Translations under genes and position numbers: made by a program | From: Zipacnadum sp036504235 | Lineage (GTDB): Bacteria; Armatimonadota; Zipacnadia; Zipacnadales; Zipacnadaceae | Reading direction: 5' to 3' | Assembly: GCA_036504235.1 (NCBI GenBank) | Contig: DASXVN010000008.1 | Coordinates: 9,873 to 73,872, forward strand | DNA length: 64,000 nucleotides | Notes under the pieces: model-generated | Seen by the model: the letters and a program-made list of their open reading frames with translations, nothing else | Databases searched by the model: none | What the model was told of the DNA's origin: nothing | In this document: piece after piece, positions 34,631 to 43,624 of the stretch | Layout: each line of letters starts with the position of its first letter | Numbering within the stretch: position 1 is the stretch's first letter

Positions 34631-35410
34631 CTATTTCCGAGGGAAGTTGGCGGAACTTAGCTCCACGGCCAGCGGAAGCAGCCGGGGCAGCGTCTCGTAG
34701 CTGGTCAGGTCAAAATGCACCGGAGTGAGCGAAATCCGTCCCCGCGCGATGGCTCCGATGTCGGTTTTCTCGCTGTTCTCGGACTCCTGTGGCTCGCCGG
34801 TGAACCAGTAATACGGGCGTCCGCGCGGGTCCTCGCGCCGGTCCACGGTGTTGAGGTAGGCGCGCTTGCCCAGCTCGGCGACCGCAAAACCCGCGATTTC
34901 CTCCCAGGGCAACGCCGGCACATTCACGTTCAGAAAGGCATCCGGTAGGTCCAGTTCGGCCACTCGCGGCGCCAGCAGCGCGGCCGCCTGGGCCGCCCCG
35001 GAGAAGTCCTCGGTGTCGTAGGAGCAGACCGACACGGCCATCGCCCGGAGGCCCTGGATCGCCGCCTCCATCGCGGCCGAGACGGTGCCCGAGTAGAGCA
35101 CTTCCTCGCCGAGATTGGCCCCCCGGTTGATCCCCGAGATGACCAGATCGGGCCGCACGTCGGAGGTCAGCGCCCCCAGAATCACGCAGTCGGCAGGCGT
35201 ACCGTTGCTGGCGTAGGCCTCCACGGGCAGCCCGCGCAGCTTGACCGGGTCCATGCGCAGCGGCTTGTGCAGGGTGATGGCGTGCCCCGCGGCGCTCTGC
35301 TCGCGCTCCGGCGCCACCACGCGCACCGTCCCCAGGGGCATGAGCGCCTCCACCAGGGCCCGGAGGCCGGGCGCGAGGATTCCGTCGTCGTTAGTGATGA
35401 GGATATTCAT
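34631..35410 (-). CDS. surE: 5'-nucleotidase SurE
   Basis: A metal-dependent nucleoside 5'-monophosphate phosphatase of stationary-phase survival type. The ATG at 35410 puts the catalytic MNILITNDDGILAPGL at the very N-terminus as in the family; the upstream ATG at 35449 lies in repeat DNA. 259 residues. Other motifs are PEREQSAAGHAITLHKPLR, SNGTPADCV, SGINRGANLGEEVLYSGTVSAAMEA and LNVNVPALPW. No clear SD is visible. Confidence 0.95.
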   Translation of the reverse strand: MNILITNDDGILAPGLRALVEALMPLGTVRVVAPEREQSAAGHAITLHKPLRMDPVKLRGLPVEAYASNGTPADCVILGALTSDVRPDLVISGINRGANLGEEVLYSGTVSAAMEAAIQGLRAMAVSVCSYDTEDFSGAAQAAALLAPRVAELDLPDAFLNVNVPALPWEEIAGFAVAELGKRAYLNTVDRREDPRGRPYYWFTGEPQESENSEKTDIGAIARGRISLTPVHFDLTSYETLPRLLPLAVELSSANFPRK

Positions 35411-35763
35411 AGTTAGTGGTTGTTGGGGCGAAGGCGAACGGCGGCCCACCCCGGAGTTTGCTGCGCAAACTCCACCCCTCCCTAAAGGGGAGGGGCTTCC
35501 GGATTCGTTCTGTTCATGCGCGCGCTTGCCCTAAGCCCCTCCCGTACCGGGAGGGGTGCCCGAGGTCCCCCGAGGGCGGGGTGGGCCAGCGAACGGCGCG
35601 GAGCCTCACCCCCTGCCCCTCTCCTGGCAGGCGAGGGGGAACGGCAAATGGCAAAGGCTAACGGCCGGCGGGGTACGAGCCCCCGCCCTACAGACGGCAA
35701 AGGCAACGGCAACGGCCGGGCGGAGCAAGCTCCGCCCCTACGGGAGGGTCAGCGGCTGCGAGC
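35411..35763. repeat. Fold-back repeat cluster in the surE-serA gap
   Basis: 353 bp with no gene. It contains GGAGTTTGC-TGC-GCAAACTCC (35453-35472), CCCCTCCCTAAAGGGGAGGGG (near 35475), a CCCCTCCCGTACCGGGAGGGG-type hairpin (35538-35558), a GCCCCTCTCCTGGCAGGCGAGGGG-type unit (near 35612), the repeat GGCCGGCGGGG...CCCCCGCCCTACAG (35661-35693), and GGGCGGAG-CAAG-CTCCGCCC (35719-35740). At least six different stems stand side by side. Confidence 0.75.
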
Positions 35764-37356
35764 CTAGAACTCCACCCACTCGACGCGGGCTACGCCGGGG
35801 AGGGCGGCTACTTTGGCCGCTAGGGCCGGGCTTACTTCATCCTCTACTTGCGCGAGCAGCAGGCCCTGGCCCTCGACCAGGTTCGAGGCTACCTGGATGC
35901 CGCGCAGGGAGACGTTCGCGTCGCCTAGCAGGCAGCCGAGGCGGCCGATGAAGCCCGGGGTGCCCGGCTGGCTGTTCCAGAGGAGCATGACCTTGCCGGC
36001 CAGTTCCAGATCGCAACGGAAACCGGCGACCTCCACCAGGCGGGAGGTGCCGTCGTCGAGCAGCAGCGCGGCGGCACAGTGGGCGCCGGACTCGTCGGTG
36101 ACTACCGTCTCCAGGCGCTGGCCGTAGGCGTTGACCATGCCGACCACGCTCTCGCCCAGCTCCAGGCCGCGCTCGCGCGCCAACTCGGCGGCGTTGATGT
36201 AGTTCAGGGCTTCCTCGGTCTGGCCCTCCATGAGGGTGGCGAGGAAGTGGTGGGTGAGCACGTGCAGCTTCTCAGTGGTCATCGCGCCGCTGCCGCGCAG
36301 CTCTACCCGCCGGAGCCCGCTGCCCAGCAGGACGCGCTGCAGGCGGCCGAGGCCCTGAATCACCGGCAGGAAGACGCCTAGCTCGGCGGCGACCTCCGGG
36401 GGCAGGCTGGGCGCGTTGACCGGCCAGCGGGGCATGCCGCCGGCGAGCACCGCGGCGACCTGCTCGCAGACATCCACCGCGACGACTTCCTGGGCCTCCT
36501 CGGTGGAGGCGGCCAGATGCGGGGTGGCGACGACGTTGGGCAAGCGCACCAGGGCGAAGTCCTCCGGCGGCTCTTTGGAGAAGACGTCGAGCGCCGCGCC
36601 GGCGAGTTTGCCGCTCTCCAGGGCCGCCTGGAGCGCCGCCTCGTCAATCAGACCGCCGCGAGCGCAGTTGATCAGCGCGGCGGTGGGCTTCATCAGGGCC
36701 AGCTCCTCCGCGCCGATCATCTGGCGCGTCTGATCGGTCAGGGACGCGTGCAGGGTGACGTAATCGCTGGTCTGCAGCAGGGTCGGCATGTTCACCAGGC
36801 TGACGCCCAGCGCCGCGGCGTAGTCGGCGGAGACAAAGGGGTCAAAGGCCTGGACGGTCATCTCCAGGCCGCGGGCGCGGCGGGCGACCTCGGTGCCGAT
36901 GCGGCCCAGGCCGACGATGCCCAGGGTCTTACCGGTGACCTGGTGGCCCATGAAGAGCTTGCGCTCCCACTTGCCGGCGACCAGGGAAGCGTTCGCCTGG
37001 GGAATCCGGCGGGCCAGCGCGAGCAGCAGCGCCAGAGCGTGCTCGGCGGTGGACAGGGTGTTGCCGCCGGGCGAGTTGACGACCAGGATGCCCTTGTGGG
37101 TGGCGGCGGGCACGTCAATGTTGTCCACGCCGACTCCGGCGCGGGCGATGACCTGCACCGCATCGGCGGCGGCGATGATCGGCGCGGTGATTTTCACGCC
37201 ACTGCGCACCACCAGCGCCGCGAAACCGGGCACCTTGGCGATCAACTGCTCCTCGTTGAGACCCGGCGCTACTTCCACCTCGCCGGCCTGGCGCAGAATC
37301 GCCAGCCCCTCCTCAGCCAACGGGTCACAGACCAAAATCTTAGGTTTGTCCGCCAC
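35764..37356 (-). CDS. serA: D-3-phosphoglycerate dehydrogenase
   Basis: Oxidises 3-phosphoglycerate with NAD, the first step of serine synthesis. The GTG at 37356 follows GGAGGG by 7 nt; 530 residues, the long form. It shows the N-terminal catalytic domain, the NAD fold (GLGRIGTEVARRARGL), active-site motifs INCARGGLIDEAAL and PNVVATPHLAASTEEAQ, then the ASB-type intervening domain (residues 310-450) and a C-terminal ACT domain (RLGCLLGDANVSLRGIQVA) for serine feedback. It follows the class V aminotransferase, so both probably serve serine synthesis. Confidence 0.95.
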   Translation of the reverse strand: MADKPKILVCDPLAEEGLAILRQAGEVEVAPGLNEEQLIAKVPGFAALVVRSGVKITAPIIAAADAVQVIARAGVGVDNIDVPAATHKGILVVNSPGGNTLSTAEHALALLLALARRIPQANASLVAGKWERKLFMGHQVTGKTLGIVGLGRIGTEVARRARGLEMTVQAFDPFVSADYAAALGVSLVNMPTLLQTSDYVTLHASLTDQTRQMIGAEELALMKPTAALINCARGGLIDEAALQAALESGKLAGAALDVFSKEPPEDFALVRLPNVVATPHLAASTEEAQEVVAVDVCEQVAAVLAGGMPRWPVNAPSLPPEVAAELGVFLPVIQGLGRLQRVLLGSGLRRVELRGSGAMTTEKLHVLTHHFLATLMEGQTEEALNYINAAELARERGLELGESVVGMVNAYGQRLETVVTDESGAHCAAALLLDDGTSRLVEVAGFRCDLELAGKVMLLWNSQPGTPGFIGRLGCLLGDANVSLRGIQVASNLVEGQGLLLAQVEDEVSPALAAKVAALPGVARVEWVEF

Positions 37357-37436
37357 GCGTCATCCCTCCCTAAGGTAAGCAGGGAACGCCCCTGCTTCAC
37401 GACGGCTAACGGCGTAAAGACACTTTGTGGCATACC

Positions 37437-37491
37437 GACACCGGCGAGACCCTTCGACAAGCTCAGGGCCGGCGGCCGGTGCCACCGGAAC
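37437..37491. repeat. CACCGGCG repeat with palindrome in its loop
   Basis: GACACCGGCGAGA and GGCCGGTGCCACCGG enclose CCCTTCGACAAGCTCAGGG. It is the same composite as at 32227 and 48421. It lies between the aminotransferase stop and the serA start. Confidence 0.7.
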
Positions 37492-37508
37492 ATGCCTCCA
37501 CCAAGTAG

Positions 37509-38648
37509 CTACTCGGCGGCTTCCCAGGCGGTCACGGCGGCGGCCGTTGCGGCGGCCGGATCGCAAGCGTGGCCCAGGACGTTGAGTTCCTCGGCGGTCG
37601 CGACCAGGGTGGCCAGGAGCTGCTCGAGCTGGCAGACGCCCATGTGGCCGATGCGGAAGATCTTGCCCTTCAGCTCGGACTGGCCGCCGGCGATGATGAT
37701 CTGGTGCTTCTCGCGGATGGCCTTGGTCAAGAGCTGCGAATCCACCGGCGAGGCGACCGAGGTGATGGTGTCGGAGGCGTGGCCGGGAGCGGCGAACAGC
37801 TCCAAGCCCAGCGCGCGCACGGCGGCCTGGCAAGCGAGGGCCAGCCGGTGATGGCGGGCCCAGCGCGGCTCGAGGCCCTCGGCGAGGATCAGGTCCAGCG
37901 CGGCCTCCAGCGCCACGAAGAGGCTGGTGTTGGGGGTAAAGGGCGTCTCCCCCTTCTCCAGGGTCTTGCGGGCGGCGACCAGGTCGAAGTAATAGCGCGG
38001 CATGGTCGAGTCGGCGACGGCGGCCCAGGCGCGCTGGCTGAGGGCCACAAAGCCCAGCCCCGGCGGGAGCATGAGCGTCTTCTGCGAGCCGGAGACGACC
38101 GCGTCCAGGCCCCAGGCATCCATGAGCAGTGGCGCGCCGCCCAGGCTGCTGACGGCGTCCACTATGGACAGCGCCCCGTAGCTGCGGGCGACCTCGGCGA
38201 GCGCCTGGACATCCTGCCAGACGCCGGTGGAGGTCTCATTTTGCACCATGAGAACCGCCTGGGGCTTGAGCTTGGCGCAGGTCTCGCCCAGCTCGGCCTC
38301 GGTGACGGCCGAGCCACGCTCCACCTTCAGCGTGTAGACCTGAGCGCCGTAAATGCCGGCGATCTCGCCGAAACGCTCGCCGAACTTGCCGGTGTCCACG
38401 ACGACCACCGGGTCGCCGGGCGAGAGCAGGTTGACCACCGCGGCCTCCATGGCCCCGGTGCTGCTGGAGGTCAGCGTCATGACCGGCTGCTCGGTGGCGA
38501 ACAGGGTCTGCAGGCCGGCGGTTACTCTACCGACCAACTCGCGGAAGCGGCTTACGCGGTGGGAAATCTGCGGGCGACCGAGGGCCGCGAGGACCTCGTC
38601 CGGCAGATTCGTCGGGCCCGGGATCATCAGCAGTTCGTAGTCAGTCAT
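37509..38648 (-). CDS. Class V aminotransferase (serine-pyruvate/alanine-glyoxylate type)
   Basis: A 379-residue PLP enzyme. Signs are the N-terminal MIPGPTNLPDEVLAALG, SSTGAMEAAVVNLLSPGD, the cofactor Asp in LSIVDAVSSLGG, and the Schiff-base Lys in SGSQKTLMLPPGLG. Class V enzymes of this type sit beside serA in Thermotoga (TM1400/TM1401, from memory) and some archaea, and are thought to serve serine synthesis. Here the serA gene follows 152 bp downstream, so a phosphohydroxypyruvate or hydroxypyruvate aminotransferase role is likely but inferred. It overlaps the upstream nucleotidyltransferase gene by 8 bp. Confidence 0.9.
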   Translation of the reverse strand: MTDYELLMIPGPTNLPDEVLAALGRPQISHRVSRFRELVGRVTAGLQTLFATEQPVMTLTSSSTGAMEAAVVNLLSPGDPVVVVDTGKFGERFGEIAGIYGAQVYTLKVERGSAVTEAELGETCAKLKPQAVLMVQNETSTGVWQDVQALAEVARSYGALSIVDAVSSLGGAPLLMDAWGLDAVVSGSQKTLMLPPGLGFVALSQRAWAAVADSTMPRYYFDLVAARKTLEKGETPFTPNTSLFVALEAALDLILAEGLEPRWARHHRLALACQAAVRALGLELFAAPGHASDTITSVASPVDSQLLTKAIREKHQIIIAGGQSELKGKIFRIGHMGVCQLEQLLATLVATAEELNVLGHACDPAAATAAAVTAWEAAE

Positions 38649-39657
38649 GGCAAATTACCTCTCCCTTATGGTGGCTGCCGGGCGCTACCGTCTCTCCGCC
38701 GGCAACCACAGAATGCTCCAACCGAGCGCGAGGACCAATCCCCGCCCCGGGGTACACTACACTGTCGCGAATCACAGCCTCCGCCCCCACCTCAACCCCG
38801 GTCCCCAAGGACACAAACGGGCCGACCTGCGCCCCGGCGCGGACCACCACGCCCTCCGCCACGCTGCAGGGCAGCGTTATCTCCGCGCCCGGCTCGATCA
38901 CCGTGTCCGGCGCGACCTCCGGCGTCACCCAGGACAGAGCACCTCCCAGGATCGCCCGGTTGGCCTCCAGGTAGGTCTCCACGCGCCCTACGTCAGACCA
39001 GTAGCCCATGTCCGGCGGCAGATAGCCCAGGACCACCCGCCCCGCGCGCACCAACTCCGGGAAGAGCTGCCGCTCGTTGGAGTAGGAAATTCCTACCGGA
39101 ATGTAGTCCAGAACCTCCGGCTCCAGCAGGTAGATGCCGGCGTTGACCGTGTTCTGCCCGGTGGGGTCGCGGTCCACCTTCTCCCGGAAGGCCGTCACCC
39201 GCCCCGCGGCGTCGCGCTGGATCAACCCGAAAGGCCGGATGTCCTCCACCCGGCGCAGCGTCAGCGTTACCGCCGCCGCCTGCGCGCGGTGCGCGGCGAC
39301 CAGCGGATGTGGGTCAAAATCGAAGATCAGGTCCCCGTTGAGGGCCCAGAAGCTGCCCTGCAAGTACTCTCGGCAGTTGCCGATGGCCCCGGCGGTGTCC
39401 CGGCGCTCGGCTTCCTCTACGTAGACGATTTCTAGACCCCAATCGGTGCGGTCGAGGCCCTCCCGCAGCACCTGCGCCTGGTACGAGACAGCCAGGATCG
39501 CCTGCCGCACGCCGGCGCGCCGCAGCCACTCCAGTTCGTAGGAGAGCAGCGGCCGGTTGGCAACCGGGAGCAGCGCCTTGGGCTGATGCAGGGTCAGCGG
39601 CCGCAGCCGCGTGCCCAGCCCGCCGACCAGAATCAGCGCCTGCTCGGGGGCGGTCAC
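38641..39657 (-). CDS. Nucleotidyltransferase, NDP-sugar pyrophosphorylase type
   Basis: Transfers a nucleotidyl group to a sugar phosphate. The 338-residue protein has the GTP/NTP-binding start LILVGGLGTRLRPLT, LPVANRPLLSYELEWL, the catalytic loop LNGDLIFDFD, and then a short left-handed beta-helix C-terminus (APDTVIEPGAEITLPCSV, GAQVGPFVSLGTGVEVG). The sugar is probably glucose-1-P or mannose-1-P; the sequence does not decide. Its ATG overlaps the upstream YjbQ stop by 4 bp. Confidence 0.9.
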   Translation of the reverse strand: MTAPEQALILVGGLGTRLRPLTLHQPKALLPVANRPLLSYELEWLRRAGVRQAILAVSYQAQVLREGLDRTDWGLEIVYVEEAERRDTAGAIGNCREYLQGSFWALNGDLIFDFDPHPLVAAHRAQAAAVTLTLRRVEDIRPFGLIQRDAAGRVTAFREKVDRDPTGQNTVNAGIYLLEPEVLDYIPVGISYSNERQLFPELVRAGRVVLGYLPPDMGYWSDVGRVETYLEANRAILGGALSWVTPEVAPDTVIEPGAEITLPCSVAEGVVVRAGAQVGPFVSLGTGVEVGAEAVIRDSVVYPGAGIGPRARLEHSVVAGGETVAPGSHHKGEVICHD

Positions 39658-40067
39658 GCGCCGGCCTCCGCCAAGCCGGGGAGCAGCGTCACCGTCACCT
39701 GCCGCGGGCGCGGGCCGTCCAGCTCCACCAGCATTACGCTCTGCCAGGTGCCGAGTTGCAGCCGCCCGCCGCTCACCGGCACGGTCACCGAGTTGCCGAT
39801 CAGGGTGGCCGCCAGATGCGCCCCGGCGTTGTGGTCAATCGTGTCGTGGCGCCAGCGCTTGAGCATGCCGAGGGTACCGATCAGCGACAGGGTATCGTCC
39901 AGCAGCCCCGGCTCGTTTTCGTTGAGGTAGAGCGCGCAGGTGCAGTGGGCGACGCTGACCAGCGCCGCGCCCTCCTGCAAGCCGGACGCCGCCACGGCCT
40001 CGGTGAGGCGCGGGGTCAGGTCCAATATATCCTGCTGCCGGCTGGTCTCGATCGTGAAGGAAACCAA
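39654..40067 (-). CDS. YjbQ-family protein (UPF0047, secondary thiamine-phosphate synthase type)
   Basis: A 137-residue member of the YjbQ family. E. coli YjbQ has weak thiamine phosphate synthase activity; the physiological role is unsettled. Family residues are VAHCTCALYLNENEPGLLDD, HDTIDHNAGAHLAATLIG and GRLQLGTWQSVMLVELDGP. It lies 3 bp after recJ and overlaps the next gene, in the middle of a tightly packed operon. Confidence 0.9.
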   Translation of the reverse strand: MVSFTIETSRQQDILDLTPRLTEAVAASGLQEGAALVSVAHCTCALYLNENEPGLLDDTLSLIGTLGMLKRWRHDTIDHNAGAHLAATLIGNSVTVPVSGGRLQLGTWQSVMLVELDGPRPRQVTVTLLPGLAEAGA

Positions 40068-40070
40068 CGC

Positions 40071-41801
40071 TCAGCCCTCCCGGGGATCCTCGGCGGGGCG
40101 AATCGCCTCCAGCCGCAGTTGCAGCGAGCGTTTGCCCGCGAAATCGTTGAATTCCGGAGTGTGCGCCAGGTCCAGGAGGGCCCCCGGCTTGACCCAGCCG
40201 CCCTCCACGCCCAGACCGAAACCGATGCAGTCCATGGTCTGGTCGCCCTGCCGGACGTACAGCTTCAGGTGCCGCCCGTCCTGGCCCACCGAGCGCCGCT
40301 CGACCACTTCTACAGAGCGCGTGAGGAACAGCGGCTCCGAGTTGCTGTGGCCATACGGCTCCAGTTGTTTGAGGGCCTCCAGCAGTGTCTCGTCCACGTC
40401 CGCGAGTTCCAGTTCGGCGTCCAAGTTGAGGTGCGCGATTCGTTCCTCGCCGCTGATCATCTTCTCGGCGACCAGATTCAGCCGGGTGCGGAACTCCTCG
40501 AAATCCTCGGGGCGCAGCGTCAGCCCCGCGGCCAGCGCGTGACCGCCGAAGCGCAGCAGGCACTCCGAGCACTCGCCCAGCGCGGCGGTAATGTCAAAGC
40601 CGCCCAGGCTGCGGGCCGAGCCGCGCAGGTGGCCGTTCTCCTCCACCAGCATGATCGCCGGCCGGTGGTAGCGCTCCAGAATCTTGGAGGCGACAATCCC
40701 TACCACGCCGACGTGCCAGCCGGGGGAGGCCAGGACAATCACGCGGTCCTTGTCCAGGTCAATCTGCTCGTCCACCAGGCGCAGGGCGTCCACGTAGACG
40801 GTCTCCTGCTCGCGCTGCCGGTCCCGGTTCATGCTGTCGAGGTGCAGGGCGAGCCGGCGGGCCTCCTCGGGATTGTCGGAGAGCAGCATATCCAGGCCAT
40901 CCGCGCCGTCGCCCACCCGGCCCACGGCATTCAGGCGCGGGGCCAAGCGGAAAGCTATGTCGGTGGCCCGCACCGGGGGGGTGACCCCGGCGATCTCCAG
41001 CAGCGCTTTCAGGCCCGGCGAGCGGGTCTCGGACAGGACCTGCAAGCCTGCGGAGGCCAGAATGCGGTTCTCGCCGCGCAGGGGGACCACGTCCGCGACC
41101 GTGCCGATCGCCACCAGGTCCAGACAGGCCCGCTGGAGCGAGGCCTCGGAGACCCGCTGGTGTCGGCAGAGGGCGGAGGCGACCTTGAAGGCCAGCCCCA
41201 CCGCCGCCAGATCGCGCTCCGGATAGCGGGAATCGGCGCGTTTGGGGTCTACGATCCACGCGCCGGGCGGCAGCGTCTCCGCCGGCTCGTGGTGGTCAAT
41301 GACGATAACGTCCATCCCCTGCCGCTTCGCCAGGGCTATGGCCTCAAAATCGGAGACGCCGCAGTCCACCGCCACGACCAGCGTGGCGCCCAACTCGCCG
41401 GCGCGCTCCACCGCGTTCTTGCTCAGGCCGTACTGCTCGCGGAGCCGGTGGGGGATGTGGTACTGCACCTGGCAGCCAAAGCGGCTGAGCACCTTGCACA
41501 GCAGCGCCGCGCCAGTGAGGCCGTCGGCGTCATAGTCGCCGTGCACCAGGACGTGCTCCCGCGCCGCCACCGCCTCCGCCAGACGTTCGATGGCGGGGGC
41601 AATATCGGGCAGTAGGCCCGGATCGTGCAGCCGCGTCAGGGAGGGCGCCAAAAAATCCGCGATTTCCTGGGTACCCGACAAGCCCCGGTTGAGTAAGACG
41701 GCGACAACCAGGGGGTGGGTGCCCAGTTCGGCGGCAAGATGGCGTTCTGACGAGAGATCACGAGGAGCTAGTAGCCAGGAACCGGCCCTAGGCCCGCGCA
41801 T
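40071..41801 (-). CDS. recJ: Single-stranded-DNA-specific exonuclease RecJ
   Basis: Degrades single-stranded DNA 5'-3' in recombination and repair. 576 residues, the usual core length. DHH-family motifs are visible: VLVHGDYDADGLTG, TLVVAVDCGVSDFEA, DVIVIDHHEPAE. The DHHA1 domain has GHLRGSARSLGGFDITAAL and RFGGHALAAGL, followed by an OB fold. It is the first gene of its own transcription unit, with a consensus promoter that overlaps the stop of the preceding NFACT gene. Confidence 0.94.
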   Translation of the reverse strand: MRGPRAGSWLLAPRDLSSERHLAAELGTHPLVVAVLLNRGLSGTQEIADFLAPSLTRLHDPGLLPDIAPAIERLAEAVAAREHVLVHGDYDADGLTGAALLCKVLSRFGCQVQYHIPHRLREQYGLSKNAVERAGELGATLVVAVDCGVSDFEAIALAKRQGMDVIVIDHHEPAETLPPGAWIVDPKRADSRYPERDLAAVGLAFKVASALCRHQRVSEASLQRACLDLVAIGTVADVVPLRGENRILASAGLQVLSETRSPGLKALLEIAGVTPPVRATDIAFRLAPRLNAVGRVGDGADGLDMLLSDNPEEARRLALHLDSMNRDRQREQETVYVDALRLVDEQIDLDKDRVIVLASPGWHVGVVGIVASKILERYHRPAIMLVEENGHLRGSARSLGGFDITAALGECSECLLRFGGHALAAGLTLRPEDFEEFRTRLNLVAEKMISGEERIAHLNLDAELELADVDETLLEALKQLEPYGHSNSEPLFLTRSVEVVERRSVGQDGRHLKLYVRQGDQTMDCIGFGLGVEGGWVKPGALLDLAHTPEFNDFAGKRSLQLRLEAIRPAEDPREG

Positions 41802-41838
41802 GAGGTTGGCCTTTCAGAGTTGATTTCATTCGCCTAGG

Positions 41839-41867
41839 AGTATAAGGGGGGGCAGGAATACTGTCAA
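41839..41867 (-). promoter_or_regulatory. Promoter of the recJ-yjbQ operon
   Basis: On the minus strand TTGACA (41862-41867), exactly 17 bp, then TATACT (41839-41844). The -35 overlaps the TGA of the NFACT gene (41864-41866). The predicted leader is about 30 nt. Confidence 0.82.
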
Positions 41868-43615
41868 CTGGGGTCGGCGGGAGCTTCCGGCGGGGGGTAC
41901 AGGGGCTCTACGGCGAGCGTGTAGTAGTCATCATACAGCACAAAACCGGGCGGGGTGCCCTTGGGCCGGCGCACGTTCTTGGCCGCGGTGACGGAGACCT
42001 CGACCGAGCCGCTGGTGCGCTGGCGGCTGAGACCGGCGGCGATGCGGGCGGCCAGGTGCAGCACCGTCTCCGGCACCAGATCGGGCCGGCCGCCGGTGCG
42101 GATCAGCACGTGGCCGCCGCTGCCGTCGCGGACGTGCATCCAGAGGTCCTCGGAGGTGGCCTCCCGGAGCACGCGATCGTTCTGCAGGCCGGTTTTGCCG
42201 TAGAAAATCGCCCAATCCGGCTCGGGAGAGAAGCGGTGGAAATCGCGACCGCTGGGGCGCGCGCGGCCCTTGGCGGCCAGCTTCTTGAGGTAGCCGCGGC
42301 GGCGCAGTTCCTGCTCCAGCTCCGCCAATTCGCCCTCATCGGACCACTCGATCTGGTCGCCGAGGGCCTCCAGGTACGCCTCCTCCTGGCGGTCGGCGCG
42401 GAGCAACTGGGGCAGCGCGTGGGTGGCGCGGGTGGCTTTCTTGTAGCGCTCAAAGTACTTCTGGGCGTTGTCCTGCGCCGGGTAGCCGGGGTTGAGCGCC
42501 ACCGTGACCAGGCGCTCGCCCTCCTCGGTGTACAGGGGGACCTCCACCTGCGAGGCGCCGGCCGGAATTCGCCAGAGATTGGCCAGCAGGGCCTCCCCGT
42601 AGTCGCGCCAGATGTGGGCCTCGTCGGCCTTGGCTTTAGCGGCTTCCCGGGCCTGGCGGCGGCGGAGGACCAGCTTGGCGGCCCGCTCCAGCGCCGCGTG
42701 GAGGCGCTCCCGCTGCTGGCGGAGGCGCTCGGCCAGGACTTGCTCGGCGGAGGTGGTTTCCAGCGCCTCACTGAGCGAATCCGCGGTCGTGACCGGCGTG
42801 CCGGCCTGGCTGACCAGGGCAATCGGATAGACGAAAGGGCGGCCGGTGGCGGGCCGGTAGATGTACGCGCCGGGCTGCGCGGCTTCCGCCATGATCCCGG
42901 CCAGGGCCTCCGCCAAGCGCTCCGGCCAGCCGGCGGGCTGCGCGGCGACTACCGTGTCGGGGTCCAGACCGGTCCGGGCCCAGACCTCAGCCAGCAGCAC
43001 CGGGCCCGCGCCCTGGAAACCGCCGGACAGAACGGTCTTGAGCGTGCGCTCGGGGGTCGCGGCGGCCGCCTGCTGCAGTTGCTCGGGGGTAACCTCGCTC
43101 AGCGGCGGCAGTTCCTCGCCCGGCGGACCGTGGTAGCGCTCGCCGGGGATGAGTTCCCGGTAGCGATTGACCGCCGCGTAGACGTGGCGGGCCGCTTCCT
43201 TGATCATGCCGTCCGGCGACAGGACCAGCGCGTTGGCCCAGCGGCCAATCGGCTCCACCACCACCGAACAGCGGGAATTGGGGCCCAGCGACTCGACGTT
43301 GGTGAATTCCAGGCGCAGGACGCGGTCGAAACCGACCTGCTGAACGCTCTCCAGGCGGGCGCTTTTCAGGTAGCGGCGCAGGACGTCCGCGAAGGACACA
43401 ACCACGTCCTTGCGGGGCTGCTGGCTGGTGCTGAGGTGGACACGGGGGTGCTCGGTGCTCCAGCTTATCAGGAGTTGCTGCAGGGGGGCGCGTACGCCGA
43501 ACTCGAGGACGGCGGTGTCCGGCGAGATCAAGAACAGCCGCGTGATACCCGCGCCGGTGAGGCGCGCGGAGATCTCGCGGGCAACGGAATACAGGACCAG
43601 ACTGTCGAAAACCAT
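41864..43615 (-). CDS. rqcH: NFACT/RqcH-family protein (ribosome quality control)
   Basis: RqcH binds stalled 60S-like large subunits carrying peptidyl-tRNA and adds C-terminal alanine tails. The 583-residue protein has the NFACT-N domain (LVLYSVAREISARLTGAGI, RLEFTNVESLGPNSRCSVVVEPIGR), a helical coiled-coil middle (LAERLRQQRERLHAALERAAKLVLRR), and the NFACT-R domain (DWAIFYGKTGLQNDRVLREA, DLWMHVRDGSGGHVLIR). The GGTGGAG box lies close to the ATG. It is often annotated as fibronectin-binding protein FbpA. Confidence 0.9.
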   Translation of the reverse strand: MVFDSLVLYSVAREISARLTGAGITRLFLISPDTAVLEFGVRAPLQQLLISWSTEHPRVHLSTSQQPRKDVVVSFADVLRRYLKSARLESVQQVGFDRVLRLEFTNVESLGPNSRCSVVVEPIGRWANALVLSPDGMIKEAARHVYAAVNRYRELIPGERYHGPPGEELPPLSEVTPEQLQQAAAATPERTLKTVLSGGFQGAGPVLLAEVWARTGLDPDTVVAAQPAGWPERLAEALAGIMAEAAQPGAYIYRPATGRPFVYPIALVSQAGTPVTTADSLSEALETTSAEQVLAERLRQQRERLHAALERAAKLVLRRRQAREAAKAKADEAHIWRDYGEALLANLWRIPAGASQVEVPLYTEEGERLVTVALNPGYPAQDNAQKYFERYKKATRATHALPQLLRADRQEEAYLEALGDQIEWSDEGELAELEQELRRRGYLKKLAAKGRARPSGRDFHRFSPEPDWAIFYGKTGLQNDRVLREATSEDLWMHVRDGSGGHVLIRTGGRPDLVPETVLHLAARIAAGLSRQRTSGSVEVSVTAAKNVRRPKGTPPGFVLYDDYYTLAVEPLYPPPEAPADPS

Positions 43616-43624
43616 GACTCCACC

